A DNA stretch of 22,158 bases, taken from DATIJJ01 sp039936115 (lineage in GTDB: Bacteria; Pseudomonadota; Gammaproteobacteria; DSM-16500). Numbering within the stretch: position 1 is the stretch's first letter; the number at the start of each line of letters is the position of its first letter. Below are positions 1 to 7,722 of the stretch, one piece after another. The notes beneath the pieces are model-generated. The model did no database searches. It saw only the letters and a program-made list of their open reading frames with translations, and was not told where the DNA came from. The stretch is from the NCBI GenBank assembly GCA_039936115.1, contig JBDTIZ010000105.1, forward strand, positions 1 to 22,158. Reading direction: 5' to 3'. Made by a program: the position numbers and the translations under genes.

Positions 1-42
1 TTCTAGCTCTTCAAAGTAACTCAGAAATCCTTTCAGGTTCAT
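1..42 (-). CDS. Transposase, N-terminal 14 codons only (cut by window edge)
   Basis: Starting from ATG at 42-40 the visible peptide is MNLKGFLSYFEELE, running off the window. This resembles the start of ISAs1-type DDE transposases, where a short helix precedes an acidic DPR motif; that motif would lie just outside. The same 14 codons occur at the right edge. The family call rests on this short stretch and the terminal repeat only. Confidence 0.55.
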   Translation of the reverse strand, partial: MNLKGFLSYFEELE

Positions 43-125
43 TTTCAGTCTTCTCTTGCTTTAGTAAACCCGCAAGATTAGCTGCTAAGCCACGATATGT
101 CTAAAATTTAGATGCGTTTGCCCTG
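1..125 (-). mobile_element. 5' end of an insertion sequence, left copy (probable ISAs1 family)
   Basis: Positions 1-125 are an exact reverse complement of 22034-22158; identity stops abruptly at 125/126. Read on the minus strand, the element begins CAGGGCAAACGCATCTAAAT, has a leader of 83 bases, then a transposase start codon at 42. The CAGGG terminus and the N-terminus of the encoded peptide fit my memory of ISAs1-family elements, but only 125 bp are visible, so the family is tentative. The rest of the element lies outside the window. The transposase points away from the interior. Confidence 0.75.
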
Positions 126-168
126 AGCTTTCCTTAATCATCTTGGCCCAGCTAAGCTTTCCTTAATC
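126..168. repeat. Pair of 14-bp direct repeats beside the IS end
   Basis: The 14-mer AGCTTTCCTTAATC occurs at 126-139 and again at 155-168. The first copy starts exactly where the IS ends. The second lies just upstream of the -10 element of the first gene. They may be regulator half-sites or a small local duplication; the sequence does not decide. Confidence 0.5.
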
Positions 169-177
169 TTTCTCTAG

Positions 178-183
178 TATAAT
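178..183 (+). promoter_or_regulatory. Candidate -10 element for the ankyrin-type gene
   Basis: A perfect TATAAT lies 33 bases before the ATG at 216. No good -35 hexamer is found at 16-18 bp spacing; that zone overlaps the second 14-bp repeat. A start near 190 would give a leader of about 25 bases containing the GAGAGAAG ribosome site. Confidence 0.4.
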
Positions 184-215
184 CCATTGATTATTCATCT
201 ATCTGAGAGAAGACT

Positions 216-2048
216 ATGTTTCGTCCAACAACTAATCCCATAAAAATACTTGCCAACAAAATTCTAACTCTTCCACAGCTAGGTGAAAGACTCAAAATAG
301 CCACTTCCATCGCTCAAATCCAAGCCGAATTAAAACAGTATTCGGCTCAACAACTCAATGCGCCTTTCGATACCAATGAAACAATTGCAAAAACCATAAT
401 CGAAGTCTATACCGATATTATAAGATCAAAACAAACTGTAGAGTCAGCTCCTGATGTACTTAATCTCCTTGAGTCTTATTGTGCGCAAGGTGGAAAATTA
501 GATTATAAAGATGAATTAAACGGAAATTCACTGCTGCATTATGCAATCACAATACCTAAGCAAGAAGTAAATGCTTATTTTGTTAATTTAAGAAATTTAT
601 TTTCTTTTTTCAAACACAAAGGTTTTGATTTTACAAACTGTAAAAACAAAAAATCTCAAAATCTTTTAGTCTATGCAGCAAGACATCGTAATTATCCTAT
701 CATTAAAACACTAAATATTTTAGGATCTGAACTCGATCAACCAGATGACGGCACAAGTCTAGGCGCTAAAATAGGTCAAACAGTACTTGATGTCTTATTA
801 GAGTCAGGAGATTCTACCGCTGACGCTGCGATCGCACATGTAAGACACTATCATGGTAAACGTGGACAAGAATTATCAAGCTTTTATGACGAGACCCCTG
901 CCGAAAGCAAAACAATAATCGATGATGATCTAAATAATAAGTATTCATTTCTCGCGAGTCTCTATAATCCCGATCACACAGAATCCCAATCTCATTCGTT
1001 TTTGTTACGATGGGTAGAAATCACTTACAAAGGGGACACTTTATTCGATACCGATCAACAAGCCGTCGATCTTGAATTTGTTGAATCTCTAGGTCAAATT
1101 CAATTAACTCGATTATTTTCCAGCTTCATAGTGAAATATAATTCACAGGCAATATCAGCTCCTAAAGAAGAAGTCTATACGCCTGTCGCTGCAAAACTAA
1201 TGATGGAAGCCAAGGAAAATCAAAAATTAACCCGAGAGCACTTAGCTAATTTGGAACTAAGTGAACTAGTCGATACCAGCGAATTAGAAAACTACATCAG
1301 TCAGATGGAACTAGATGATTTTGTGGAATGGTTTGATACTTCGAAACTCAATACAAATGAATGGGAATTTGTTCTTAAAAAAACAAAGTCCTGGAGTGAT
1401 CAAATGTATCTAAAATTTCTGACCCTTTGTGAAAAATATAAAGAGTTGTATCTTAAAAATAGTGCAGGCATGCATATGCCAGCATTTCCAATAGAATTAC
1501 TGAATGAATTAGGAAAAGCATCTCAGAGTAAAATTGAGTTAAAACCAAATGCTATAGAGGAAGATAAATCATCTGACCAAGAAATATTTACTAAAGTAGT
1601 AGCCGTTTGCAAGCGAGATAATTATGATGAATTCGAACAACTAGCCCTTCGTCTCACTGCGAAGGAATGGCAAATGATATCTGACAAGTTAAATACTAAT
1701 AGCAAAGTTAAGTCAGATACGTGTTTGATATTTTTAAATTATTGCCTTGATTATCGCGATCGGAATCCAGCTACTTTGCAATCGACTTCATTAACTTTGG
1801 CGTTAGATAAATATTGGAATGAAACTATAACTGCTGTCAAACTAAATTGCTTAAGCAGCAAACCCGAGGCTAAAAGCAAATATAAAGAAACAACTAAACT
1901 TTTTAGCGTAGCGACAGAAAGTCGTCTTGTCCGTACAGCAATAAAGTGGACAAAGCCGACTCGCGATCGATTAACTCTGTTTTGTCAACCAGAGAAACCA
2001 GTTACTACTCCTGCAGCAATTACTAACAAAGCACCTGAACCAATGTAG
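216..2048 (+). CDS. Large orphan protein with a degenerate ankyrin-repeat segment
   Basis: The 610-residue soluble protein has no signal peptide and no membrane segment. Residues about 94-200 look like ankyrin repeats: GNSLLHYAI near 103-111, QNLLVYAARHRNYPIIK near 148-164 and GQTVLDVLLESGD near 187-199 match the helix-turn-helix pattern with its leading G-TxLH and hydrophobic helices. The rest (200-610) is charged and helical and is not recognised. Ankyrin proteins of this size are common secreted host-interaction factors in intracellular gammaproteobacteria; that role is inference here. The start has GAGAGAAG about 6 bases upstream and a perfect -10 at 178. It is one of few plus-strand genes on the left side and converges on the next gene, 13 bases away. 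Confidence 0.8.
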   Translation: MFRPTTNPIKILANKILTLPQLGERLKIATSIAQIQAELKQYSAQQLNAPFDTNETIAKTIIEVYTDIIRSKQTVESAPDVLNLLESYCAQGGKLDYKDELNGNSLLHYAITIPKQEVNAYFVNLRNLFSFFKHKGFDFTNCKNKKSQNLLVYAARHRNYPIIKTLNILGSELDQPDDGTSLGAKIGQTVLDVLLESGDSTADAAIAHVRHYHGKRGQELSSFYDETPAESKTIIDDDLNNKYSFLASLYNPDHTESQSHSFLLRWVEITYKGDTLFDTDQQAVDLEFVESLGQIQLTRLFSSFIVKYNSQAISAPKEEVYTPVAAKLMMEAKENQKLTREHLANLELSELVDTSELENYISQMELDDFVEWFDTSKLNTNEWEFVLKKTKSWSDQMYLKFLTLCEKYKELYLKNSAGMHMPAFPIELLNELGKASQSKIELKPNAIEEDKSSDQEIFTKVVAVCKRDNYDEFEQLALRLTAKEWQMISDKLNTNSKVKSDTCLIFLNYCLDYRDRNPATLQSTSLTLALDKYWNETITAVKLNCLSSKPEAKSKYKETTKLFSVATESRLVRTAIKWTKPTRDRLTLFCQPEKPVTTPAAITNKAPEPM

Positions 2049-2061
2049 CCAACAAACCTTC

Positions 2062-2688
2062 TTATGCAGATTTGGTGCCTGTAGATTTAGCAGAAGAAGC
2101 TCTGTGTGGATCATCTGCAGTTGATGGCTTCGCTTTTCCAGTGGGGCCTAGGGCTACTGCATCTGCTATCACTTTCCATTTACGATGAGCATTACGTTCT
2201 TTTTGTATTTCATCAGCAAGTCTTTTTATGCTTAAATTTCCTGGTGTTTCAGGATCAATTTTGGAAACTGTTAGACACTTAGCAAGAAGAGCAAGGTGTT
2301 CACTTTTACTCTCGACTTGCATCTGAAGCAAATCACTTTTAACGTTGTCGACTCGCTTGATATGATCTGCTGTTAATTCATCAAAATAATATTGCATACT
2401 ACCACCACTCAATCTTAAACCCCCTTCGACTGACTGTTGCTGTGGCGCTGCTTTACTCACAAAAGCATATAAAGGCTCTGTAATTTCGAATGTTTGATAA
2501 TTCTCAAATGGATTCCATTCAGGCAACACGGCAACCCCATCTCGATATTTGTCAAGTAACCGCATAGAGCCAGACACTTCCAAAAATTCGGTTAACAAAG
2601 CCATACCTTTTGTTTCATCAAAAAAATCATTACCAAGTTGTCCTGACATTTTTAGCAGTTTTTGTCTTTCATATAATTTTTTAACCAA
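2062..2688 (-). CDS. Orphan 208-aa protein using a TTG start
   Basis: I do not recognise this protein. It is soluble, with mixed charge, a short Gly/Ser patch (GGLRLSGGSMQYYF near residues 88-101) and a helical second half. The tail DDPHRASSAKSTGTKSA is rich in small polar residues, as seen in many type IV secretion substrates; this is suggestive only. The start chosen is TTG at 2688, because AGGGGAG lies 6 bases upstream of it. The first internal ATG (residue 14) has no comparable ribosome site. It converges on the ankyrin-type gene. The next gene upstream starts 115 bases away, with a hairpin repeat in between. Confidence 0.7.
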   Translation of the reverse strand: MVKKLYERQKLLKMSGQLGNDFFDETKGMALLTEFLEVSGSMRLLDKYRDGVAVLPEWNPFENYQTFEITEPLYAFVSKAAPQQQSVEGGLRLSGGSMQYYFDELTADHIKRVDNVKSDLLQMQVESKSEHLALLAKCLTVSKIDPETPGNLSIKRLADEIQKERNAHRKWKVIADAVALGPTGKAKPSTADDPHRASSAKSTGTKSA

Positions 2689-2735
2689 GCCACGCTCCCC
2701 TGGGATTAGAGGTAGCGATTTATTCCACTGCCGTC

Positions 2736-2758
2736 ATCCCGCGGCTTGTCCGCAGGAT
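2736..2758. repeat. GC-rich hairpin repeat (GCGGCTTGTCCGC core), copy 1
   Basis: ATCCCGCGG (2736-2744) and CCGCAGGAT (2750-2758) pair over 9 bp with one mismatch around a CTTGT loop. The segment is far more GC-rich than its surroundings. The preceding bases (CGTCATCCCGCGG) resemble a dispersed palindrome seen in many bacterial genomes. The 13-bp core recurs in reverse orientation at 19376. It lies between two minus-strand genes and could also affect transcript ends. Confidence 0.6.
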
Positions 2759-2803
2759 ACAGTCAATTTGGTCTAAATACGTATTATTAAATGGAGACAT
2801 ACA

Positions 2804-3763
2804 TTAGATTCTTAAAATCTGTGATTGCGCTGGAGCAGTTGTCAAACGGTGTACCTGAATTTCTACGCCTGGATTTTTAATATTTACCTCTTTCTTTAAC
2901 TTATCAATAACAGTCTTCGCACATTCATAAGGTATCGATAATTTACTAGCAGCACCACCTTTCTGAGAACATGACAAAAGCATATTGATATTTTTCATAT
3001 GAACGGTAGATGGAATAACATTCGAGTCAACTATCAAATCTAACTGTAAAGTTCTTTTTTCTTTTACGCAAAGTTTATCGATAAAATCAATCATAAACTG
3101 ACCTATATGATGCGCAGTTATTGTAATGTCAATTCGCATTTTTTCAGAAAATTTATCGTATAGTTTTTGCAATGTTGATACGTCATTATCGTTATCAGCT
3201 TCGTGCAGAGCACAAAATTTATCAAAAGTAAGCAGTTTTTTCCAATGGGATTCCACATCATATAAAACTCTAAAAAAAATATCTGCGTCCATCTCACTAT
3301 ATGAGTGGCACATTTCTATAACGGGGGGAGTGTATGGATGATCTAGAGCTGTTGCTAAATGCACTAGCGCTCTAGAAAAGGCGTCTAACGTAGCAACGGA
3401 GACTGCGACTTTATTCTTCTTAAATTCTTCTTTTAGCACTGCTTGTAATTTTAAAATTTTTTTCTGATAGGTGTTTTTTGCATGTTCTCTTATATTAGAA
3501 ATATAAGAACGATCAACTTCATATAATTTTTCTAAGATTGCAGCAAAATTTATTTTTGAGGTAGATTGGTTATTATCAACTTTGATTTCATTAAATTTCT
3601 GTGCCAGACGCGCTGTTGAGGAAGAGTCGATCGGTATAATTACGCTTTTTGTTTCTGCAGTAGGTTCAGTTTCAGGTACATAATTGAATGATTTGAAACC
3701 GCGAGCAGATGAAGGAGTCGACGGTGGAACTGAACCTGAGAGTTGTGGTTGGCGCGATTTCAT
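2804..3763 (-). CDS. Orphan 319-aa protein with a Pro/Ser-rich N-terminus
   Basis: The product is not recognised. Residues 1-50 are low-complexity and rich in Pro, Ser and Thr (for example PPSTPSSARGFKSF at 13-26) and are probably disordered. Residues 70-319 look mostly helical, with a Lys-rich helix near 95-117 and a Cys near 287. No signal peptide or membrane segment is seen. The ATG at 3763 has AAGGAT about 7 bases upstream, and an AT-rich TATTATAAAAT just before that could be the -10. Cytosolic or exported to a host; the second is only inferred from its neighbours. Confidence 0.7.
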   Translation of the reverse strand: MKSRQPQLSGSVPPSTPSSARGFKSFNYVPETEPTAETKSVIIPIDSSSTARLAQKFNEIKVDNNQSTSKINFAAILEKLYEVDRSYISNIREHAKNTYQKKILKLQAVLKEEFKKNKVAVSVATLDAFSRALVHLATALDHPYTPPVIEMCHSYSEMDADIFFRVLYDVESHWKKLLTFDKFCALHEADNDNDVSTLQKLYDKFSEKMRIDITITAHHIGQFMIDFIDKLCVKEKRTLQLDLIVDSNVIPSTVHMKNINMLLSCSQKGGAASKLSIPYECAKTVIDKLKKEVNIKNPGVEIQVHRLTTAPAQSQILRI

Positions 3764-3890
3764 AAGTTAAATCCTTATTTTATAATAGTTAAACTTAACA
3801 ACACTGAGATGAACTAGGATAGATACTACAGGGCTAGCCATGCTTTTTTCAAGCAATGAATTCGGTAGAAATATTCACAACTTAATCCAT

Positions 3891-4610
3891 CTAAATAAAA
3901 CTATAATTGAACGATATAATATGGTTCATTTGATTTTGGGTCGAACTAGGAGTATGCCATTGATACTGATTAATATAACCAATTTCCCAAAACGTTGTTG
4001 CCTGAGTATATAACTTGAATCCCAAAAAAAGACGGTTTTGACTGAACAATTGATGCGAAGTGTATTGAGTTTTATTTAATTGAAAAAATGCTTCATCGTA
4101 AAGCAATGGAAATAATTTAGCGATATGATTCGCCAATAATTCTAAAGAGACTCGTTGGCGCAAACGATAAGAAAGTTGACTTTGCGTGCTTAGCGTTGAT
4201 TCCTCAAGACGAGTTCGTGAAAATATTCTATACCTATTATTTTCTTTCAACCGCCATGACAATTGTTGCCATAAACGATTTTCTTCTGAAAATCCATTAT
4301 AAGGATTAATGCCACTCCATCGATAACCTAACCATAATGTTTGATTCGGAGATATTACATATCCAACACCACCTTCAAATAAGGTGGTTTGCCAGGCATG
4401 ATTTTGATTAATTAAACGAGTTTGCGCATAAAGTAAATATAGCCATTTTTTATTACTTGATAACGGCTTTTGAACATCCACACCTAGCCAGAGTTTATCA
4501 TTTTGTTCTAGTGCTGATGCTTTTTGCATAGGTGTAAAAAATATAATAATGGTAGACAATCCGATGAGAGATATACTTGTCATCATTGACTTATCATTAC
4601 AAAATATCAA
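3891..4610 (-). CDS. Outer membrane beta-barrel protein, DUF2490-like
   Basis: This is a predicted periplasm-exported outer membrane protein. Residues 11-28 are a hydrophobic core and KASA|LEQ (cleavage near residue 33) is a good signal peptidase I site. The mature part alternates aromatic and polar residues in short strands (LWLGVDVQKPL, WLYLLYAQTRL, TLWLGYRWSG, FRLFSRTRLEES-like segments) and ends in NYSFI, as barrel proteins do. The pattern matches the DUF2490 family as I remember it; its function is unknown. The TTG at 4610 is preferred because AAGGA lies upstream and it adds Lys7, giving the signal peptide a positive n-region; the ATG at residue 9 would leave it uncharged. The next gene upstream begins 75 bases away. 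Confidence 0.75.
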   Translation of the reverse strand: MIFCNDKSMMTSISLIGLSTIIIFFTPMQKASALEQNDKLWLGVDVQKPLSSNKKWLYLLYAQTRLINQNHAWQTTLFEGGVGYVISPNQTLWLGYRWSGINPYNGFSEENRLWQQLSWRLKENNRYRIFSRTRLEESTLSTQSQLSYRLRQRVSLELLANHIAKLFPLLYDEAFFQLNKTQYTSHQLFSQNRLFLGFKLYTQATTFWEIGYINQYQWHTPSSTQNQMNHIISFNYSFI

Positions 4611-4685
4611 AATCTATTCCTTGAAAATATGTAAAATCCATCAAGATAAATTATATCAATTTAAATCATATCAGAATGATTAATA

Positions 4686-5180
4686 TTAGCCGTTAACAAT
4701 TCCTATGTAGATATCTAAACTAGTGTTATCAGGATTACAAGCACGTTGATCATAAAGTTCAAAGTCTGCCTGATATGCTCTGCTTCCTCCAAAATCAGCG
4801 GCTGACATTTGCCAAATTTGTTGCCACGCGGTAATTACCACATTTGGCATTTTGCCTTCGGGGGTTGTGAATTTTTGATATTTTGAAGTTGGTATAACGA
4901 GTTTTTGAAAATCGGCAGGAATCATTTCAAATGAGTTAACCTCCTCACCGATAAAATAAGTGTAATCACCATGCTCATCCGTTTCATAATCTGTGTACAC
5001 AGCCAATGTAACGCCCGGATTTTTTCGATTCAAAATGTTCGATGCGACACCTTGACTCCAGTAACGCCCTGCTAACTCACCAATTTTAGATGTGGCTGGA
5101 TTCATTTCATTTTTATTATTCGTACGCGCTGACAAACCAATCAGTTTTATTTCAGCTTTATTGACTAACTCATTTTTCAT
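4686..5180 (-). CDS. GyrI-like / integron-cassette-type effector-binding protein
   Basis: The protein is a stand-alone small-molecule-binding domain of the GyrI-like / bacterial transcription activator effector-binding superfamily (Cass2-type), a duplicated beta-alpha-beta fold. Family hallmarks are visible: IGLSARTNNKNEMNPATSKI (14-33), GVTLAVYTDYETDEHGDYTY (56-75), a central IPTSKYQKFTT, the VITAWQQIWQMS helix (114-125) and FELYDQRA plus DIYIGI near the end. At 164 residues it has the usual length for a single domain and lacks a DNA-binding region, so it probably binds a ligand or buffers one rather than acting alone on DNA. AAGGG lies 7 bases before the ATG. Confidence 0.88.
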   Translation of the reverse strand: MKNELVNKAEIKLIGLSARTNNKNEMNPATSKIGELAGRYWSQGVASNILNRKNPGVTLAVYTDYETDEHGDYTYFIGEEVNSFEMIPADFQKLVIPTSKYQKFTTPEGKMPNVVITAWQQIWQMSAADFGGSRAYQADFELYDQRACNPDNTSLDIYIGIVNG

Positions 5181-5236
5181 CTTATATCCCTTAAAGTGTC
5201 AGTTCATGTATTTAGAATTAATTATCGACTCTATTC

Positions 5237-5824
5237 TCAATTTTTCATTCTTTTCCTAGGAACATTATCCGCAACTGCGAGCGGTTTAATTGATAATATT
5301 TTTTTCTTAAATATAGGCTCTATCGTGGTTGTTTTATTTATTTCAAAGACAACAGCTGGTTCAGTACGCTTTTTTATATTCAATGGCATAATTGAGTGTA
5401 AGATTGCAGTACTATTAGATGTAATTGGTGTCGAAGCAGATTTTACTGGCTGCTTTTCTTCTGGTTCACTGATAGAAAGTTTCTGCATCATTTCCACTAG
5501 TTGATTCTCATCTTGATTCTCATCAGTAGGTTGATTTAATTGTTTGATTTTATCAGAAATGTCTTTAATCTGCTTAACATTCAATTTTACTTGCAAACAT
5601 AGTCTAGGCACTGGATGGCTTGAGCCTTTTAGTATGGGGTGAGACTTAACCAAGACTTCGAATTCCGCGCGGATGCCTTCGATCTCTCTATTGATCTCAT
5701 CTGTTTTTTTAGTAGCATCAATTGATTTATGTAGCAGGTCAATTTTTTTATCTAATAAATTGAATTTGTCTATCAACTCTTGTGGCATAGAATAATCAGG
5801 TTTATTTCGACTAGATGGCCCCAT
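5237..5824 (-). CDS. Orphan 195-aa protein, coiled coil and basic tail
   Basis: I do not recognise this protein. Residues about 15-60 form a likely coiled coil (LLDKKIDLLHKSIDATKK). Another helix follows near 78-95, then an acidic Gln/Glu linker and a Ser/Thr-rich part. Two basic clusters stand out: KKRTE in the second half and the last seven residues PRKRMKN (189-195), which resemble monopartite nuclear localisation signals. There is no signal peptide. The start has AAGGAAAAG just upstream of the ATG. It precedes the effector-binding gene by 56 bases on the same strand, so the two could share a transcript. Confidence 0.7.
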   Translation of the reverse strand: MGPSSRNKPDYSMPQELIDKFNLLDKKIDLLHKSIDATKKTDEINREIEGIRAEFEVLVKSHPILKGSSHPVPRLCLQVKLNVKQIKDISDKIKQLNQPTDENQDENQLVEMMQKLSISEPEEKQPVKSASTPITSNSTAILHSIMPLNIKKRTEPAVVFEINKTTTIEPIFKKKILSIKPLAVADNVPRKRMKN

Positions 5825-5924
5825 AATACTTTTCCTTACAGTTACATTTTTTGTGTTTAGATTATACCATAAACCATCTTGGGATCAATTAATGATCTAT
5901 ATCTACATTTAATTTTGGACATAT

Positions 5925-6071
5925 TTGAATGATAAATCTCTTGCTAAGACGCGTTTTGCCTATTACGCAAATGCCATCTCTGACGTCTGTGCTGCTACAC
6001 TCATGCAAGCATGGGTAAACGTTGCCGTACCGGAATTGCAACAGGGACAATGGCGATTAATTCTACCGTAA
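5925..6071 (+). pseudogene. Probable C-terminal fragment of a lost gene
   Basis: An open frame of 48 codons runs from TTG 5925 to TAA 6071 with a composition and codon use richer in GC than the flanks. The peptide (NDKSLAKTRFAYYANAISD, then VCAATLMQAWVNVAVPELQQ, then GQWRLILP) looks like a normal globular C-terminus ending in stop. No start with a ribosome site is present, and an in-frame stop lies at 5910. The ending with PELQQGQWRLILP is loosely like the C-terminus of LysR-type regulators, but I would not name it. It fills most of the gap between two minus-strand genes. Confidence 0.4.
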
Positions 6072-6084
6072 CAAATAATGACAC

Positions 6085-6690
6085 CTATTTATTAAATAAT
6101 TTATGATTAATAAATTGTATTGTTAATGCTTTTTGAACTAATGACACCTTGTTATAACAGTTTAATTTATTTTTTAAGATCTCAACATGACTTTCGACAG
6201 TTCTAGTTGATATATCCATTTCATTGCCAATTTGTTTATTTGATAAACCTTTAGCTAAATAATATAAACATTCAGATTGTTTTTTTGTTAAAGAAATATT
6301 TTGGTTATTAACCAAAAACTCGCCGTGCTCTTCAATACATCTTAATTCTACATAATTTCCCAGTATACCAATTGTTTGATTATGACTGTCGAGCAGCGGG
6401 ACTTTTGAGATTACTATATTGCTAATTTTTCCGTTACTCTGTAATTGACTTTCGACTACCCCAGTTTTTGAAATACCAGATAATACTTCACAATCACCTT
6501 GTCGATACAAGTCGGCATGTGTTTCACCCCAGGCAAGATCGAAGTCTGTTTTACCAACAATTTGATCTGTTGAATTTAAACCCGCCACTTCTGAAAAATG
6601 CGAATTACAGCCAAGAAATATAGAATTTGTATCTTTCCAAAAAATAAAAGACGGCAGTTGAACATAAATATTGATTTGTTGATTTATCAT
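6085..6690 (-). CDS. PAS-LuxR transcriptional regulator
   Basis: This is a DNA-binding regulator with a sensory PAS domain (residues about 10-118) and a C-terminal LuxR/GerE helix-turn-helix (134-190). The PAS part shows the PAS_4-like pattern FIFWKDTNSIFLGCN, then VGKTDFDL, then the GILG-YVELR strand. The DNA-binding part contains LTKKQSECLYYLAKGLSNKQ and the recognition-helix region ISTRTVESHV. It lacks a receiver phosphoacceptor and any kinase partner nearby, so it probably senses a ligand or redox state directly. Such PAS-LuxR proteins are, as I recall, numerous in Legionellales-type genomes. Its target is unknown. The ribosome site is weak (GTGAG upstream of ATG). Confidence 0.88.
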   Translation of the reverse strand: MINQQINIYVQLPSFIFWKDTNSIFLGCNSHFSEVAGLNSTDQIVGKTDFDLAWGETHADLYRQGDCEVLSGISKTGVVESQLQSNGKISNIVISKVPLLDSHNQTIGILGNYVELRCIEEHGEFLVNNQNISLTKKQSECLYYLAKGLSNKQIGNEMDISTRTVESHVEILKNKLNCYNKVSLVQKALTIQFINHKLFNK

Positions 6691-6874
6691 GATTTGAACT
6701 CACAGATAACATATAAATAAGGCAATTATTTTGAGGTATTATACCAAATTATGCTAATAATTTCAGGATTTCATGATTTAAAACCGCCTCACACTTAGCA
6801 CTCAGTTTGGTTTATTTAATATATAAATTACAATGAGTTAGGCTACGCGGGAAATTTTTCCCTTCGGAGATTTA

Positions 6875-7522
6875 TTAGATAGTCTTCTTACCACGCATAG
6901 AGCGATGCGTGGATTGCAAATCAGGATATTCACCATGCAAACGGTTGATATCACTTGATACCGCTAATGTATAATCTGGATCACCACCTTTACCCACTCT
7001 ATGTTTTTGAAAGGTGATAGTGTCCATCACCATTTTTTTCCATGGATCTGCGATGATACAATTATCGCCCCAGGATGTAGGATCATTTTCATTACTATCC
7101 AGTTTTCTGTTGATTACGATAAACATATGTTCTTCTGCGAACATTAGCTCAAGCGAAGTGGTAGGAAAATATTGTTTTGCTAAATCGAAAAATAAATAGG
7201 ATAGTTCATGACAATTTCCCTGTTTTATTTCTAACGTTTTCGTATTTGTCATCTCAATAATTAAATCGATATTGAGTTTATTTTCTTTAGACAATGAATC
7301 GAATTTTTTTTCTAGCTCTTTTCTTGCAATATCTAATGTTTTAGTATCAGCCTCAAGATCCTTTTCAGATCGAGAAGATACATCCTCTTTTGATTCGTGA
7401 ATAATATTAGCTGGAACTATCCCACAACCATCTTTTTTATCATAAATAAAATCAATAAGCACTTTAGCTATTTCACTAAGATCGGACGCTTTCCTTGTTT
7501 TTTTTGGGGGAGTACCAAACAT
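6875..7522 (-). CDS. Putative cysteine protease-fold protein (Cys-His-Asp)
   Basis: A papain/transglutaminase-type catalytic triad can be read in order: Cys104 in QGNCHELSYLFFDLA, His132 in AEEHMFIVINR and Asp159 in CIIADPWKK (numbered from this start). The spacing and motifs (GNCxE at a helix start, HxFxVI strand, DPW turn) are those of bacterial effector and peptidase members of this fold. The family cannot be named. The N-terminal hundred residues are charged and helical. The ATG at 7522 is chosen: GGAG lies 9 bases upstream, whereas the longer TTG start at 7537 has no ribosome site. There is no signal peptide, so it acts in the cytosol or is injected into a host. Peptidase, deamidase and transglutaminase are all possible activities. 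Confidence 0.7.
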   Translation of the reverse strand: MFGTPPKKTRKASDLSEIAKVLIDFIYDKKDGCGIVPANIIHESKEDVSSRSEKDLEADTKTLDIARKELEKKFDSLSKENKLNIDLIIEMTNTKTLEIKQGNCHELSYLFFDLAKQYFPTTSLELMFAEEHMFIVINRKLDSNENDPTSWGDNCIIADPWKKMVMDTITFQKHRVGKGGDPDYTLAVSSDINRLHGEYPDLQSTHRSMRGKKTI

Positions 7523-7609
7523 TGCGTGAATCTCCAAAAAAACTTGCTGTAGGTATATTAATTATAGAACAAATTTGATGCGAGGAGGATGATATTTAAG
7601 AGTGTATCT

Positions 7610-7699
7610 GTAGGGGCGAACTTGTGTGCTCGCCCTCTCTATCGAAGATATAATGTTGTATATTTAGGCCGCTGGGTGAACACGCAGGTTCGCCCCTAC
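7610..7699. repeat. REP inverted pair (BIME-like), copy A
   Basis: Two palindromic units face each other. The left one begins GTAGGGGCGAACTTGTGTGC (7610) and pairs GGGCGAAC with GCTCGCCC. The right one ends GGTTCGCCCCTAC (7699) and is the inverse. The GTAG foot before each hairpin is the classical signature of REP sequences mobilised by RAYT transposases; none is encoded here. The left unit carries the CTCTATCGAAGA tail also found in copies B and C. It lies between the lipoprotein gene and the protease-like gene. Confidence 0.85.
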
Positions 7700-7722
7700 A
7701 AAAGCACATCGTTCTCTATATT

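Noticed and set aside
4686..5180. Effector-binding protein as a complete transcription regulator
   Set aside because: No helix-turn-helix part is present; the protein is a single ligand-binding domain of normal length.
5196..5504. Plus-strand open frame of 102 codons with hydrophobic stretches
   Set aside because: Mostly antisense to the 195-aa orphan, which has a strong ribosome site; the hydrophobic look follows from the complement of Lys-rich codons.
6076..6149. 11-bp direct repeats TAATGACACCT at 6076 and 6139 as a target-site duplication
   Set aside because: The 52 bases between them are the coding end of the PAS-LuxR gene, with no element inside; likely chance.
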